DNA from: a virus
Virus record (IMG/VR): IMGVR_UViG_3300042897_000746
Span: 1-44,088 of that record
Reading direction: 5' to 3' (one strand)
Length of the DNA stretch: 44,088 nucleotides
A program made the position numbers and the translations under genes. The notes below the pieces were generated by a model. It was given only the letters and a program-made list of their open reading frames with translations. It did no database searches and was not told the origin of the DNA. Positions 8,568-17,671 of the stretch are shown piece by piece; the stretch's first letter is position 1, and each line of letters opens with the position of its first letter.

Positions 8568-9548
8568 TTATCCTTCGTCGTCTTCTGCATTTCTATATTC
8601 TTTACTCTCTGGTGGCTCAGTATCGTCATATTTCTTAGCATCAAAGTCAAAGTTTGCAGAAGTAGTTTCGGTTTCTATATAAGGGCCGCCGCGATTGATG
8701 TCAGACGGATTGACATATTGTTTATTTGATAAGATATTTTCTGGAGCAATCTTTGCAATATTATCAATCGTATATTCAAATTTCTGAAATACTCCACCGA
8801 ATGATATCCCAATATCTCCATTTGATGTAGTTCTAAATAATCCAACGCCTTCGGCATCAGGATTATTTTGAATAGAATCTCTAGCTATTAGATCAACCTC
8901 GGAAAGTAAAACACCATTCTCAAAACATGGCATAAATGACTTAACTTCAAGATCAAACGTTACATTAAATTCTTTCTTATCATTAAGTCCGAACTCAAAA
9001 AGTCGATCTTGGCTATAATCTTCAGGTACAGACATACCAGCCTGAACTCTAGTCATACCTAAATCCACGCTATAAAGAGTTGTCTTATACAGCTTTGATA
9101 AAATAGACTCAGTGACCTTTAACATTTCAAGATTATTGGAGCATACTATAGTTACCCCAAATGTCATCGTAAGTGGTAAGAAATTTGTTTCTAAAGAAAA
9201 TCTTTTTAGAACTCCGTTCCATTCCCTAACGAATTCGCCTCTGATGAATTTATTAGTCTGGGCACCAGAGTCAATTGATAATGAATTTAATTGGAGTACC
9301 CCTCTTGGCACAACATCATAATCTCCGATTGCTTTACCAGCAGCAACCGCATCATATAAAAAGTTGTCAGCTAAAAATCTTTCATCACCAGTGACAGAAT
9401 AATAAAAAGGTACATTTATCTTCTGTACGGTATCCTCATCAATCTGATTATAATAGTAAACCTTATTCCTTAACTCAGCAAGGGTTGCTACGGTTACATA
9501 TCGTAGGATTGTGTTATCTTTATTAAATTCCTGATTATATGCTGACAT
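8568..9548 (-). CDS. 15: Tail sheath stabiliser/terminator, gp15-like
   Basis: The 326-residue product has the layout of T4 gp15, which caps the contractile sheath and joins tail to head. It starts with a short helix (NNTILRYV is not exact but NTILRYVTVATL is seen), then INVPFYYSV and DERFLADNFLYD. YDVVPRGVLQLNSLSID and a long beta/helix section with LEMLKVTESILSKL follow. T4 gp15 has the same order: variable N-terminus, VPI-Y, xLPR-x-L and an ML-x-V-E-x-IL helix. The C-terminus is acidic and disordered. The neighbours are virion genes on one side and gp46 on the other. The call rests on pattern, not alignment. Confidence 0.62.
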   Translation of the reverse strand: MSAYNQEFNKDNTILRYVTVATLAELRNKVYYYNQIDEDTVQKINVPFYYSVTGDERFLADNFLYDAVAAGKAIGDYDVVPRGVLQLNSLSIDSGAQTNKFIRGEFVREWNGVLKRFSLETNFLPLTMTFGVTIVCSNNLEMLKVTESILSKLYKTTLYSVDLGMTRVQAGMSVPEDYSQDRLFEFGLNDKKEFNVTFDLEVKSFMPCFENGVLLSEVDLIARDSIQNNPDAEGVGLFRTTSNGDIGISFGGVFQKFEYTIDNIAKIAPENILSNKQYVNPSDINRGGPYIETETTSANFDFDAKKYDDTEPPESKEYRNAEDDEG

Positions 9549-9571
9549 TTAGTAATGTTATTTACTAATAT

Positions 9572-11239
9572 TTATTTAATGCTTTCAATTGTAAACTCAG
9601 AAAAGCCAGCATCTTTAGTAATTTCCAATTTCTTATCAAAGTATTCACTTGGCAAAACAGTATGATTGATTACAAATGTATTTAAACCTATTTCCTGGAT
9701 AGTCTCATGTAAAATATTTACAATATGATAAACACCATCGGCATCAATTGAGGAAAAGATTTCATCGAGGAATAGAATATTAAGACTGGAGAATCTAACT
9801 TTAATCATTTTAATTAAAGCCATGATAATTACAAAGTCAACCTTTTTCTTTTCTCCAGTGCTTAAAGTCTTAGGGCTTATCTCCTGTCCTAAATGATGAA
9901 TAGTACAATTAAACTTATCATCAAAGCGGATTCCAAATGGTATTCCCATTTCTTTTGCCATAACAAGAATGTTATTATTAAATGATGGCAAAATAGATCT
10001 AACGGCAAGATTCTTAATTCCGTCATCCCCCATAAGGGTTTCTAGTATACTTAAGTAATAATCTTCACCTTCACTCTTAAGCTTTATTTGACCTTTCTCC
10101 TCTTTCTTTTCTTTAAATTCTTTAATAAGTTCTTTAAGATGACCAGATGATTCATCATCCTTTTCAGCCAATTCAATTAACTCATTCTTTAGTGAATTCA
10201 TTTGAGATTCCAATTGACCGACTTTTACATGGATTTGTTTTCCTTGCTCTCTTAGCGCATTTAATCCATCATCAATTTTGGTAACCTCATCTTGAATTTT
10301 CTGATACTTAGTATTTAAGGTTTCTAATAGGTCTTCTTTTTCCTTTTTAATATGTTGATGAAATTCGGAATCAAGTGGAGAGTTACATGTTGGGCATGTA
10401 TTATTTTCATAAAGTTCTAACCCTTTCTTAACGGTATTAATTTCAGACTTTAATTCGGTTTCCTTTGAAGACTTAATTTTATATTTTTTATCATTTTCAT
10501 CAATCTTTTCCTTAGTCTTATCATTAGCATCCTTTAATTTCTTTCTCATTTCATTGAGAGAAACTAATTTTTGTTTAAGCTCGGCTACCTTACTAGCATC
10601 TTTTTCTTTTGATGCTTCTTCGTATTGTTCAATCTTAAGTAAGACAGATTGGATAGATTCTTCAAGAGTTCTAATTTCATCATCGAATGTTCTAATTTCA
10701 TCAATGATAAGCTTTCTTTTACTCTTTACCAATTCTCGCATCTGATTGATTACAGAGAAACCAAATATTCTGTCGATGATCTGTTTCTTATCAAAAGGAG
10801 ACATTGTAATAAATGACTTAAAATCATTCACTGATAGAATAATAACATTCTTAAATACATGATAAGGAATTTCATATATCTCAGACTCTAGGAATTCTTG
10901 TAGATTAGATTTACCAGCAACATCGTATTCAGTTCCGTTTATTGAAACATTAAATAGTCCCGGTGATACTCCTCGTTCAATTTCAATTTGATTACCTTTA
11001 CTTTCAATCCAAATCTTACCCCAAAGATTACCATTAACTCGGTTAGGTAAGTCTTTAAGATTTGCTCCTTCGACTCTACCGTAACATAGATAGGTAATTA
11101 CTTTAGCTAAGGTACTTTTACCAGCACCATTTCCACCTAAGACGAGATAGAGATCGCTCTGTTCTTTATCAAATTCAATTACTTGCTTTCTATTTCCGTA
11201 GCTTGCAAAATTCTTAAACTCTACTTTATTGATCCTCAT
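9572..11239 (-). CDS. 46: Recombination endonuclease subunit gp46 (Rad50/SbcC-like ATPase)
   Basis: The ATPase subunit works with gp47 to resect DNA ends for recombination-dependent replication. Residues 35-43 are the Walker A GGNGAGKST. A long coiled coil carries the zinc hook CPTC at 282-285. The signature LSTGEKKKVD and Walker B NILFLDEIF follow near the C-terminus. The length, 555 residues, is close to T4 gp46 (560). The start at 11239 overlaps the gp47 stop by 14 bases, implying coupled translation. Confidence 0.96.
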   Translation of the reverse strand: MRINKVEFKNFASYGNRKQVIEFDKEQSDLYLVLGGNGAGKSTLAKVITYLCYGRVEGANLKDLPNRVNGNLWGKIWIESKGNQIEIERGVSPGLFNVSINGTEYDVAGKSNLQEFLESEIYEIPYHVFKNVIILSVNDFKSFITMSPFDKKQIIDRIFGFSVINQMRELVKSKRKLIIDEIRTFDDEIRTLEESIQSVLLKIEQYEEASKEKDASKVAELKQKLVSLNEMRKKLKDANDKTKEKIDENDKKYKIKSSKETELKSEINTVKKGLELYENNTCPTCNSPLDSEFHQHIKKEKEDLLETLNTKYQKIQDEVTKIDDGLNALREQGKQIHVKVGQLESQMNSLKNELIELAEKDDESSGHLKELIKEFKEKKEEKGQIKLKSEGEDYYLSILETLMGDDGIKNLAVRSILPSFNNNILVMAKEMGIPFGIRFDDKFNCTIHHLGQEISPKTLSTGEKKKVDFVIIMALIKMIKVRFSSLNILFLDEIFSSIDADGVYHIVNILHETIQEIGLNTFVINHTVLPSEYFDKKLEITKDAGFSEFTIESIK

Positions 11240-12317
11240 AAGAAGGTGCTAATGTTTGTTTATACAATTCCGATACTGATTTAATAAGTCTTTCTTTAAG
11301 GTCATCATCATAACCTAAGCCATTTATAAAGTCAGCAGCAATTGTCATTAAATTAAATTCTCCATTAAAGTCAGAAGACTGTACATCGTCATCTAATTCA
11401 ATTGGATTTTCTTCATCATATATTTTAGGTTCTAGATTTTTAGCATAGCCATCTAAAAAATCCATAAACTTATTAATATTATACTTACCTAGAACATTGG
11501 ATGGAATATTAATATCAACAAAATTATCTTTAATTTCATTAAGTATATCCTCCATACGCCTCTCTAGAATATCGTTTATATAATACCGAATAAAGATTGG
11601 CGATCTCTCATTCTGGATAAAATCATGATTACCAGTCTTAAGATCTAGTACATATATTCCTTTAATATTTCCACGGTCAGATCTTGTCATTTGATATGGA
11701 TTACCAACCAGAATAAAGTTTTCTTTTTCTTGACGATAATGAATATGACCAGAATAAACTCTCTTAAATCTTTTAAATGTACTTAAATCATTTCCGCCTT
11801 CGTGAAGATGTTTTGTACTAGGGCTAGTCTGTACACCTTGAGTTTCGGTATGGCAAAACATATAGTCAATCTTTTTCTTTATTGAAGCTAATGTTTCCTT
11901 TTCATGTTCAGCATTTCTGCGCCAAGGCATCAGTAAACAAGTTGCACCATCATATTCCAAAATCTTAGGTTCTTTATGAACAGTAACATTAGGAATATAC
12001 TTAAGGCAGTCAACAGATGATATATCATTTGAATTTTTTCTCATGATATCATGATTACCAACGATGATATGTATCTCTGGGAATATTTTGGATAGTTCTT
12101 CAAATACTCTAATACCTAGATCTTGCGCAGCAAGATTTAAACTCTGACGATTATCAAATACATCACCTAAATGAAAAAGAACATCGCCTTGTTTATACTC
12201 CTTTTTTACAAGAGGAATAAAGAAGTTAAAAAAGTAATCTTCAATGATACCAAGCCATAGAACAGAATTAGATCTGCAACCTAAATGCGTATCACTTATC
12301 ATCCAAACCCTACTCAT
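11226..12317 (-). CDS. 47: Recombination endonuclease subunit gp47 (Mre11/SbcD-like)
   Basis: This is the nuclease partner of gp46. The metallophosphoesterase motifs are all present: SDTHLG (Asp9, His11), HLGDVFDNR, VGNHD, a CHTE block and SGHIHY, in the canonical order. The product is 363 residues; T4 gp47 is 339. Its 3' end overlaps gp46 and its start lies one base after the stop of the small upstream gene, so it is part of the helicase-to-gp46 operon. Confidence 0.96.
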   Translation of the reverse strand: MSRVWMISDTHLGCRSNSVLWLGIIEDYFFNFFIPLVKKEYKQGDVLFHLGDVFDNRQSLNLAAQDLGIRVFEELSKIFPEIHIIVGNHDIMRKNSNDISSVDCLKYIPNVTVHKEPKILEYDGATCLLMPWRRNAEHEKETLASIKKKIDYMFCHTETQGVQTSPSTKHLHEGGNDLSTFKRFKRVYSGHIHYRQEKENFILVGNPYQMTRSDRGNIKGIYVLDLKTGNHDFIQNERSPIFIRYYINDILERRMEDILNEIKDNFVDINIPSNVLGKYNINKFMDFLDGYAKNLEPKIYDEENPIELDDDVQSSDFNGEFNLMTIAADFINGLGYDDDLKERLIKSVSELYKQTLAPSYEDQ

Positions 12318-12318
12318 A

Positions 12319-12753
12319 TTAAAATAATTTTCGTATCTTTCGTTTTTCTAAAATATTGTACTTATCATCAAGTTCCTTAATTAATTCATCCTTAAATTTG
12401 TTTGATAATGAATTATAAAACTTATTAGGGAAAACATCAAAGTAATCTGATATAACACTAAACAGATCTATTCTCGTATATGAAGTTCCTAAATGTTCAA
12501 TGATATGAAAATAGATCTTATTAATCTGAACTTTATTCAGCTTTTTAATTACACCATCTTTTGTTACCATATTAAGATGTTCAAATTCACTACCGCGAAT
12601 TAAGGCATCCACTTTTGAAAATAGCATATTATAATGCATCTTATCATCATGGTCCATGTTATCACCATACGTGTGAGAAACATTAAATGATATTTTGTTA
12701 TCAGACGGATCTTGTTCACCGTATGAATTATTGAAAATCTTGTCGTGTTGCAT
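12319..12753 (-). CDS. Small replication-operon protein, unknown
   Basis: The 144-residue protein is not recognised. Residues 1-40 are polar and probably flexible. The rest looks helical, with KLNKVQINKIYFHIIEHLG and a C-terminal run rich in Lys and Asp ending in KRKIRKLF. It is tightly packed between the replicative helicase (6 bases away) and gp47 (1 base), so it probably acts in DNA replication or recombination. In T4 the helicase loader gp59 lies elsewhere and I see no specific match to it. Confidence 0.65.
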   Translation of the reverse strand: MQHDKIFNNSYGEQDPSDNKISFNVSHTYGDNMDHDDKMHYNMLFSKVDALIRGSEFEHLNMVTKDGVIKKLNKVQINKIYFHIIEHLGTSYTRIDLFSVISDYFDVFPNKFYNSLSNKFKDELIKELDDKYNILEKRKIRKLF

Positions 12754-12758
12754 AAATG

Positions 12759-14045
12759 TTAGTGTGTTATGTCATCAGTTTCAGTAAGACGCATGTTATC
12801 ATAGTTTATATTAAATCTACAACGGCTGCCCTTTCCTTGGCCATCGCGTATCTTTAAAACCTTTAACCAATACTCACGATTTGCATGCATCATACTGTCT
12901 TGTATAAGAGCATACATTACATCGGCCGTATGGGCAAGACCTGCAGATTCAGCAATGTTTTCCATTTTAATTTCAGTTGAATCCCAGGCACCGCGATTAA
13001 GCTGTGTGGCTGAAATTACCAACATATCTCTCTTTACCGCTAATGCCCTGAGATCTTCAGCAATTTGCTTAATCTTCATATAGGTATTTTCAGTATTAGG
13101 ATTACGATAGTTGGATAAAATGTTAATGTAGTCAACTACCAAAACATTAACTTTATGATCTTGTGATTCTTGAAGTTCTTTAAGATAAGCTTCAATATCA
13201 AGAACAGAACCTTGCGATGTTGGAAATTCCTTAATAAAAAGTTTTCCTGGTGGTAATAATCCACGAGATATCTTTTCTAATCGGCGTTTCATAAAATCAC
13301 GATTAACCGATTTTTGGTCATACTCCATCATAGGAATATCTAATAGGTTAGCCCCAATTCTTTTAAGAACCTTTTGTGCAGACATCTCAGCAGTAATGAA
13401 TACTACATTATGACCCATTCTTACAAAGTTAGCGGCATCATTTGCTAACCAAATAGATTTACCTACGTTTTGTTCACCAGCATATATCACCAATGATTTA
13501 GGATCATATCCACCACCTGATACATTATCAATAAAAGTCCACCCAGTTTCTAGTTTCTTATTCTTTCTTTGTATGTGGTGCTCTGGATTAAAGAAGTCTA
13601 AACCTATATCAGAATCAAAGTTTAAAGAACCTTCTGAAGATATCATACCGATTGCTCTAGTAACAATATCTTCAACATTATCAGGCGATACGTCTTGTGT
13701 TTTTACATACTCAATTGTTTTAACCAATTGCTTATCAAAGTGTTTCCACTTAATCCAAGATTCGCTGGTTCTCTTTATCCAATCTTGATCATATTCATTA
13801 ATGTTTATTGAATAAACAGCAGAAACAATATCATCAGAGATTTCGTTAGGATCATCTTTAACCAAAGCCTTCATTTGATCTTTAGATGGACTCTCACCAA
13901 ATTTAGTATGAAAATCTTTTGCTAATTTTGCAAGATGATCTACATCGCTATTTGAAAAGAAACCAGGTTTTACCGACTTAAGGTAATGAGGCTTATTTAT
14001 AAAATAGTTAAAGAATATTTTTTCGTGATCTACGCCTGAATACAT
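12759..14045 (-). CDS. 41: Replicative DNA helicase, gp41 (DnaB-like)
   Basis: This hexameric 5'-3' helicase drives the replication fork and stimulates the primase. It has an N-terminal helical domain (1-130) and a RecA-like domain with Walker A GEQNVGKS at 190-197. FITAEMSAQKVLKRI, the Walker B VLVVDYINIL and SATQLNRGAWDS near 320-330 follow. The length is 428 residues (T4 gp41 475). The leader contains CATAAAAAAATA, a variant of the element before uvsX and polymerase. Confidence 0.94.
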   Translation of the reverse strand: MYSGVDHEKIFFNYFINKPHYLKSVKPGFFSNSDVDHLAKLAKDFHTKFGESPSKDQMKALVKDDPNEISDDIVSAVYSININEYDQDWIKRTSESWIKWKHFDKQLVKTIEYVKTQDVSPDNVEDIVTRAIGMISSEGSLNFDSDIGLDFFNPEHHIQRKNKKLETGWTFIDNVSGGGYDPKSLVIYAGEQNVGKSIWLANDAANFVRMGHNVVFITAEMSAQKVLKRIGANLLDIPMMEYDQKSVNRDFMKRRLEKISRGLLPPGKLFIKEFPTSQGSVLDIEAYLKELQESQDHKVNVLVVDYINILSNYRNPNTENTYMKIKQIAEDLRALAVKRDMLVISATQLNRGAWDSTEIKMENIAESAGLAHTADVMYALIQDSMMHANREYWLKVLKIRDGQGKGSRCRFNINYDNMRLTETDDITH

Positions 14046-14077
14046 GTTTATTTTTTTATGAAAATAATTGACTTAGT

Positions 14078-14377
14078 TTATTCATAAGGATTTTTAAGTA
14101 CCTCGTATGTAACATACGCAGAGGTAGAATTAACTTCTCCTAAGATTTTATCTGCAACTAATCTTTCTATTATTTTTGATGATTGTTCCTCGGTTAAGCT
14201 ATATTTCTTTTGTAAAGAAACATTTGTAAATTTAATCTCCTTTGCAACCTTACCACAATAATCTCTAATCAATTCAAAGATTACATCTTCAGGATCAGGA
14301 TATCCAGGTAATGCCGTGTGATTGCCTAATACATACTTAACCTTAAGTTTAGCAGTATTAAGCGTTTTCTTCAGCAT
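14078..14377 (-). CDS. Small protein overlapping uvsX, possible winged helix
   Basis: The 99-residue product is not recognised. Its central part, with KKYSLTEEQSSKIIERLVAD then a beta-like tail (STSAYVTYEVL), is compatible with a small winged-helix fold. It overlaps the 3' end of uvsX by 20 bases and precedes the helicase gene, so translation is probably coupled to uvsX. A role with UvsX or the helicase is inferred from position only. Confidence 0.6.
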   Translation of the reverse strand: MLKKTLNTAKLKVKYVLGNHTALPGYPDPEDVIFELIRDYCGKVAKEIKFTNVSLQKKYSLTEEQSSKIIERLVADKILGEVNSTSAYVTYEVLKNPYE

Positions 14378-15557
14378 GTTCAGAAAGGATTTCAGTTAAA
14401 TTACCAAGATCTACATCGTCAGTTCCATAACAGAACTTAGCATTAACAATAGGTTCTAATTTATCAAGAACTTCTTGTGTAATTACTCTAGGTGTAAATA
14501 ATTCATTTAGTTCAACCAGATCATTAAGGTGAGCAACAGCCAACTTACGAGCAGTGGCAGAAGGTTGAAAATACACAGTACCTGATTTACCTTCCTTAAC
14601 AAAATCATGGCGGCGGCATTCAGCTTTACCCGCATCAGTTAATTTTTCATATTGCCCTTCTGTGATAAACCTTCCTTTCTCAATACCACAATTGTCCCAA
14701 CTGATATATTCTTCTAATCCAATATAAGGATTCATTCCTTTACTAAATGAAATGTGGAATTTAATTGGAGATGGTTTTGCAAAGCGATTCTTATTAGGTT
14801 TAGCAGTTACAACGATACCTGTTTGTTCGGTACCTTCTTTAAGTTTTGCCTTACCCAGGAAAAGAATAATTGATGCAGCATATTCTGGACCAGTACCACC
14901 TCCTGAAACCGTTTGTGAAAACAAATCCTGTGTTTGGTATGTATGATTTGTAAATAGGAATGGGATTTTACAGATACCCAATTTAGTCATAAGAATACGA
15001 AATGCAGATTTCAAAAGTTTAGCACGAGTCATATCTGCTTTATCAGATCCACTCTTGGCATCATCGATTTCCTTTTGTGTTGCAAGGTTACCAGCGGAAT
15101 CTAACGCAATAAGAATCTTAGGTAATTCTACACCTTTATTTTTTTGTTCAATTAATAAATCAGTTAATGCAGTTACTGAACTTCTAAATTCTTGAACTGT
15201 ATTACATGGTTCATAACGGAATTTTGATGGATCAATTCCAAACTTTTCAACCAAGTCACGATCTACTGCATTTTCAGAATCGTAAAATACAATACTGTAA
15301 CCCATAAGTTGGGCCTGTTTAATTGCATTAAGAAGAAGGAATGTTTTCCCGGTTCCTGAAGGCCCAGCCAATGCAACTGCTCTGTTATTTGGATATCCGC
15401 CATTAAAGGAGCCAGTTAAACATGCATTTAGATTAAAATTGCCAGTTGGAATAAAATGATCAATTTCTGATACTGTTGATTTATCAAGGGTATCTCCATA
15501 CTGAGAGTGTTTTGACATTTCCTTGTTTAAATCGTCAAATGAAAATTCTTTACTCAT
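14358..15557 (-). CDS. uvsX: Recombinase UvsX (RecA-like)
   Basis: The T4-type strand-exchange ATPase makes filaments on single-stranded DNA. It has the N-terminal LTGSFNGGYP entry and Walker A GPSGTGKT at 65-72. FYDSENAVD, the Walker B-like ILIALDSAGNL and the FTNHTYQTQ and SGGGTGPEYAAS loops follow, all typical of UvsX. The length is 399 residues (T4 391). An identical CATATAAAAATA element is found 8-19 bases before this ATG and before both polymerase halves and the dUTPase. Confidence 0.96.
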   Translation of the reverse strand: MSKEFSFDDLNKEMSKHSQYGDTLDKSTVSEIDHFIPTGNFNLNACLTGSFNGGYPNNRAVALAGPSGTGKTFLLLNAIKQAQLMGYSIVFYDSENAVDRDLVEKFGIDPSKFRYEPCNTVQEFRSSVTALTDLLIEQKNKGVELPKILIALDSAGNLATQKEIDDAKSGSDKADMTRAKLLKSAFRILMTKLGICKIPFLFTNHTYQTQDLFSQTVSGGGTGPEYAASIILFLGKAKLKEGTEQTGIVVTAKPNKNRFAKPSPIKFHISFSKGMNPYIGLEEYISWDNCGIEKGRFITEGQYEKLTDAGKAECRRHDFVKEGKSGTVYFQPSATARKLAVAHLNDLVELNELFTPRVITQEVLDKLEPIVNAKFCYGTDDVDLGNLTEILSEHAEENA

Positions 15558-15564
15558 ATTCTTT

Positions 15565-15576
15565 TATTTTTATATG
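15565..15576 (-). promoter_or_regulatory. CATATAAAAATA element before uvsX
   Basis: This exact 12-mer lies 8-19 bases before the uvsX ATG. Identical copies precede the C-terminal polymerase gene, the N-terminal polymerase gene and the dUTPase gene. It could be a promoter -10 region or an RNA-level operator or initiation enhancer. Confidence 0.5.
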
Positions 15577-15580
15577 CAAA

Positions 15581-16492
15581 TTACTTACTATTGTTTAAGG
15601 ATAACTTATGTTTAAATAAAGGCTTCCAATACTTTTCTACTACACTATCCCAACTCATTGAACTATATAGTTCTTCATATACTTCATCTATGTATATCTT
15701 AAGTTGTTCTGGATTATTATTGAAATAATTAATAATTTCTATAGCCTCTTCAGCAGTATCAAATGTTTTAATGCTATTAAATTGTAATGCCAATCCTGTT
15801 TTGGTTGATAAGACAGGAATTTTACAAAAAGCAGCTTCGGCAATACCATAAGGCCCTCTATCATTAACACTCGTACAAATATACATATCAATATCATTAT
15901 ACATTGTATGAGATTCTTCTAAGCCTTTTCCATGTATAAATACGGCTTCTCCGCCTATGCCTTTTGCAATATCAATTAACAGCTGAGGCCTTTTTATCTG
16001 ATCCCAGCCCGAATTTACAAAAGGGACTCCATTTAGACCAATCTTTTTAATGTTGGTGATTTCTTTAGTAGGGTAAAAATCTTTATTGCTAACACCTGCA
16101 TCAACTTGGTGAGCATCTATATCATATGTTTTCTTTAGATATTCATAAAGGTCTTGGCCTTTATACGTCCATGTTATACCTGGCTTAGGTATAACAATTT
16201 CTTTAAAGTGAGAGCTTAAATTTGGTATAGACCAAATGCTACATATCATTTTTTGATATGCTTCTTGTGGTAAATTATTTATGCCTGATAGAGTACCATT
16301 ACCTAAGATGATATCAAATTCTTTCCATCCACCTTCTTGCCATAAATACTTTACATCTTCATGGTTATACCAATTAAAATGGACGAATTCATACTCGTCA
16401 GATAATGAATTACCTAACCCAGTATGAATCCGTCCTATTGCCCAACCGGGCTCATTATATGTTGCTATTCTGGTTTTTTTTTCTCCTCGGAT
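15581..16492 (-). CDS. GT-B glycosyltransferase without a start codon, -1 frame to the upstream glycosyltransferase
   Basis: An ATG at 16249 would give 222 residues, but the frame upstream is clearly coding. It reads KKTRIATYNEPGWAIGRI, HFNWYNHEDVKYLWQEGGW and FDIILGNGTLSG, a normal N-terminal Rossmann half of a GT-B enzyme. The frame stays open to a TAA at 16493-16495 and has no ATG, GTG or TTG between there and the conserved residues. It overlaps the upstream glycosyltransferase in the -1 frame exactly at a run of nine A. The C-terminal half has DMYICTSVNDRGPYGIAEAA, the usual acceptor-side motif. Translation by -1 frameshifting, giving a tandem enzyme, or a homopolymer sequencing error would both explain it. 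Confidence 0.75.
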   Translation of the reverse strand: MRGEKKTRIATYNEPGWAIGRIHTGLGNSLSDEYEFVHFNWYNHEDVKYLWQEGGWKEFDIILGNGTLSGINNLPQEAYQKMICSIWSIPNLSSHFKEIVIPKPGITWTYKGQDLYEYLKKTYDIDAHQVDAGVSNKDFYPTKEITNIKKIGLNGVPFVNSGWDQIKRPQLLIDIAKGIGGEAVFIHGKGLEESHTMYNDIDMYICTSVNDRGPYGIAEAAFCKIPVLSTKTGLALQFNSIKTFDTAEEAIEIINYFNNNPEQLKIYIDEVYEELYSSMSWDSVVEKYWKPLFKHKLSLNNSK

Positions 16493-17658
16493 TTAGAATC
16501 TCTCTGAGGATACATTTTATCATACCATTCTTTAGTATATAATTCAGGGTTCTTTATAGAATACCAACCCTTATCAAAGGTAACATCTAAAGCTTCTTCG
16601 AAATATTTTTCATATCGTGGTGCAATTGCTTCAAGTGAGAAGTTTTCACCATGCTTACGACAGTCAATAGGTTTAATTTTACCAGCCTGGCAATCACGAG
16701 CAGCCTTAACGAAGTCTTCAAACGAACGACAGCGATACCCAGTAAGTCCATGTATATTATTTTCAGCAAATGCACCCCAGTCTGTGGTAATAGTTGGAGT
16801 ACCGCACAGAAGGTTTTCAATTTGAACACCGCCAAACGGTTCAACATACATAGAAGGCAAGAAGGACGCGATAGCGCCTTTCATTAAATTCTTTCTTTGT
16901 TCTGCATCAGCATATCCAACAAATTCAACATGTTTAGGCCAAGGATTTTTTGTATAAAACTCATCTCCGATTTGTCCGGCAATTTTAAGTTTAGCACCGA
17001 TTGCTTCAGTTGCTTGAATTGCAATATTAACACCTTTGCCATCATATACACGACCTACATAAAGGAAGTAATCTTCTTTCTTTGTTGAATATTCAAATTC
17101 ATCAAGATCAAAGTAATTAGGAATAACCTGATCATACCAACTCTGACGACACATACTTACATTACCTAAACCACAATATGCATGATAAATAGCATAAGAT
17201 TCAAAGATCTTAAATACCGACCACATACCGCCTGCATATCCAATACCAGGTTCAATAATACAGAGATCTGGGTGAGCATCGCAAATAGGACGAACACCTG
17301 AACCCCAGAAAGGTAAAATGATATCTCCGTATTGTTTACGCTTTCCTATTTCTTCGATTGCATTCTTATAAAATGTTTGATATGCCTCATCTTGAGTATC
17401 ATACTTAAATAAGTGGGTCTTATAGTCATGACTGCCATAAACCTTTTCCCAAACATCGTTTGTGATTACTGTGATGTTTTCATTTGCATCTGGGTTAGAA
17501 TCTTCATGGCCATAATGCATTAAGTAATGCCCTCGGGCTTTCATCATTTTACAAAATTTCCATGCCTTTTGAGTATAGGCACACGCAGTAAAATCTTTAG
17601 TTGTTTTAGTATGAGGTAAACCTAAAACGTGTATCCTGAACTTTTTTTCTGTTTTCAT
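16465..17658 (-). CDS. GT4-family glycosyltransferase
   Basis: The 397-residue GT-B enzyme has the donor-site motif EPFGGVQIENLLCGTP (the E-x7-E pattern of GT4 family members), preceded by YFLYVGRVYDGKGVNIAI and LKIAGQIG. The N-terminal half has LGLPHT and GYAGGMWSVFK. It probably moves a sugar from a nucleotide donor to a phage or host glycan. The last residues (RDSKSEEKKKPE) form a charged linker, and the stop lies just past an A9 run, where the -1 frame continues into a second glycosyltransferase. The ATG at 17658 follows the C-terminal polymerase gene by 13 bases. Confidence 0.88.
   Translation of the reverse strand: MKTEKKFRIHVLGLPHTKTTKDFTACAYTQKAWKFCKMMKARGHYLMHYGHEDSNPDANENITVITNDVWEKVYGSHDYKTHLFKYDTQDEAYQTFYKNAIEEIGKRKQYGDIILPFWGSGVRPICDAHPDLCIIEPGIGYAGGMWSVFKIFESYAIYHAYCGLGNVSMCRQSWYDQVIPNYFDLDEFEYSTKKEDYFLYVGRVYDGKGVNIAIQATEAIGAKLKIAGQIGDEFYTKNPWPKHVEFVGYADAEQRKNLMKGAIASFLPSMYVEPFGGVQIENLLCGTPTITTDWGAFAENNIHGLTGYRCRSFEDFVKAARDCQAGKIKPIDCRKHGENFSLEAIAPRYEKYFEEALDVTFDKGWYSIKNPELYTKEWYDKMYPQRDSKSEEKKKPE
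16474..16482 (-). other. A9 slippery run joining two glycosyltransferase frames
   Basis: On the minus strand GAGGAG is followed by nine A and then CCAGAATAG. The upstream frame reads E-E-K-K-K-P-E-stop; the -1 frame reads K-K-T-R-I-A and continues for about 300 codons. A run of A is a known slippery sequence for -1 ribosomal frameshifting and for polymerase slippage, and a purine-rich GAGGAG sits directly upstream. A miscounted homopolymer would produce the same picture. Confidence 0.6.
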
Positions 17659-17671
17659 ATTTTATTTATTT

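Noticed and set aside
6692-8650. Long form of the 6692-8521 gene
   Set aside because: The extra codons overlap the gp15-like gene and lie upstream of the late-promoter box.
15581-16249. Second glycosyltransferase starting at ATG 16249
   Set aside because: About 80 codons of clear GT-B N-terminal sequence lie upstream in the same open frame, so this start would truncate the enzyme.
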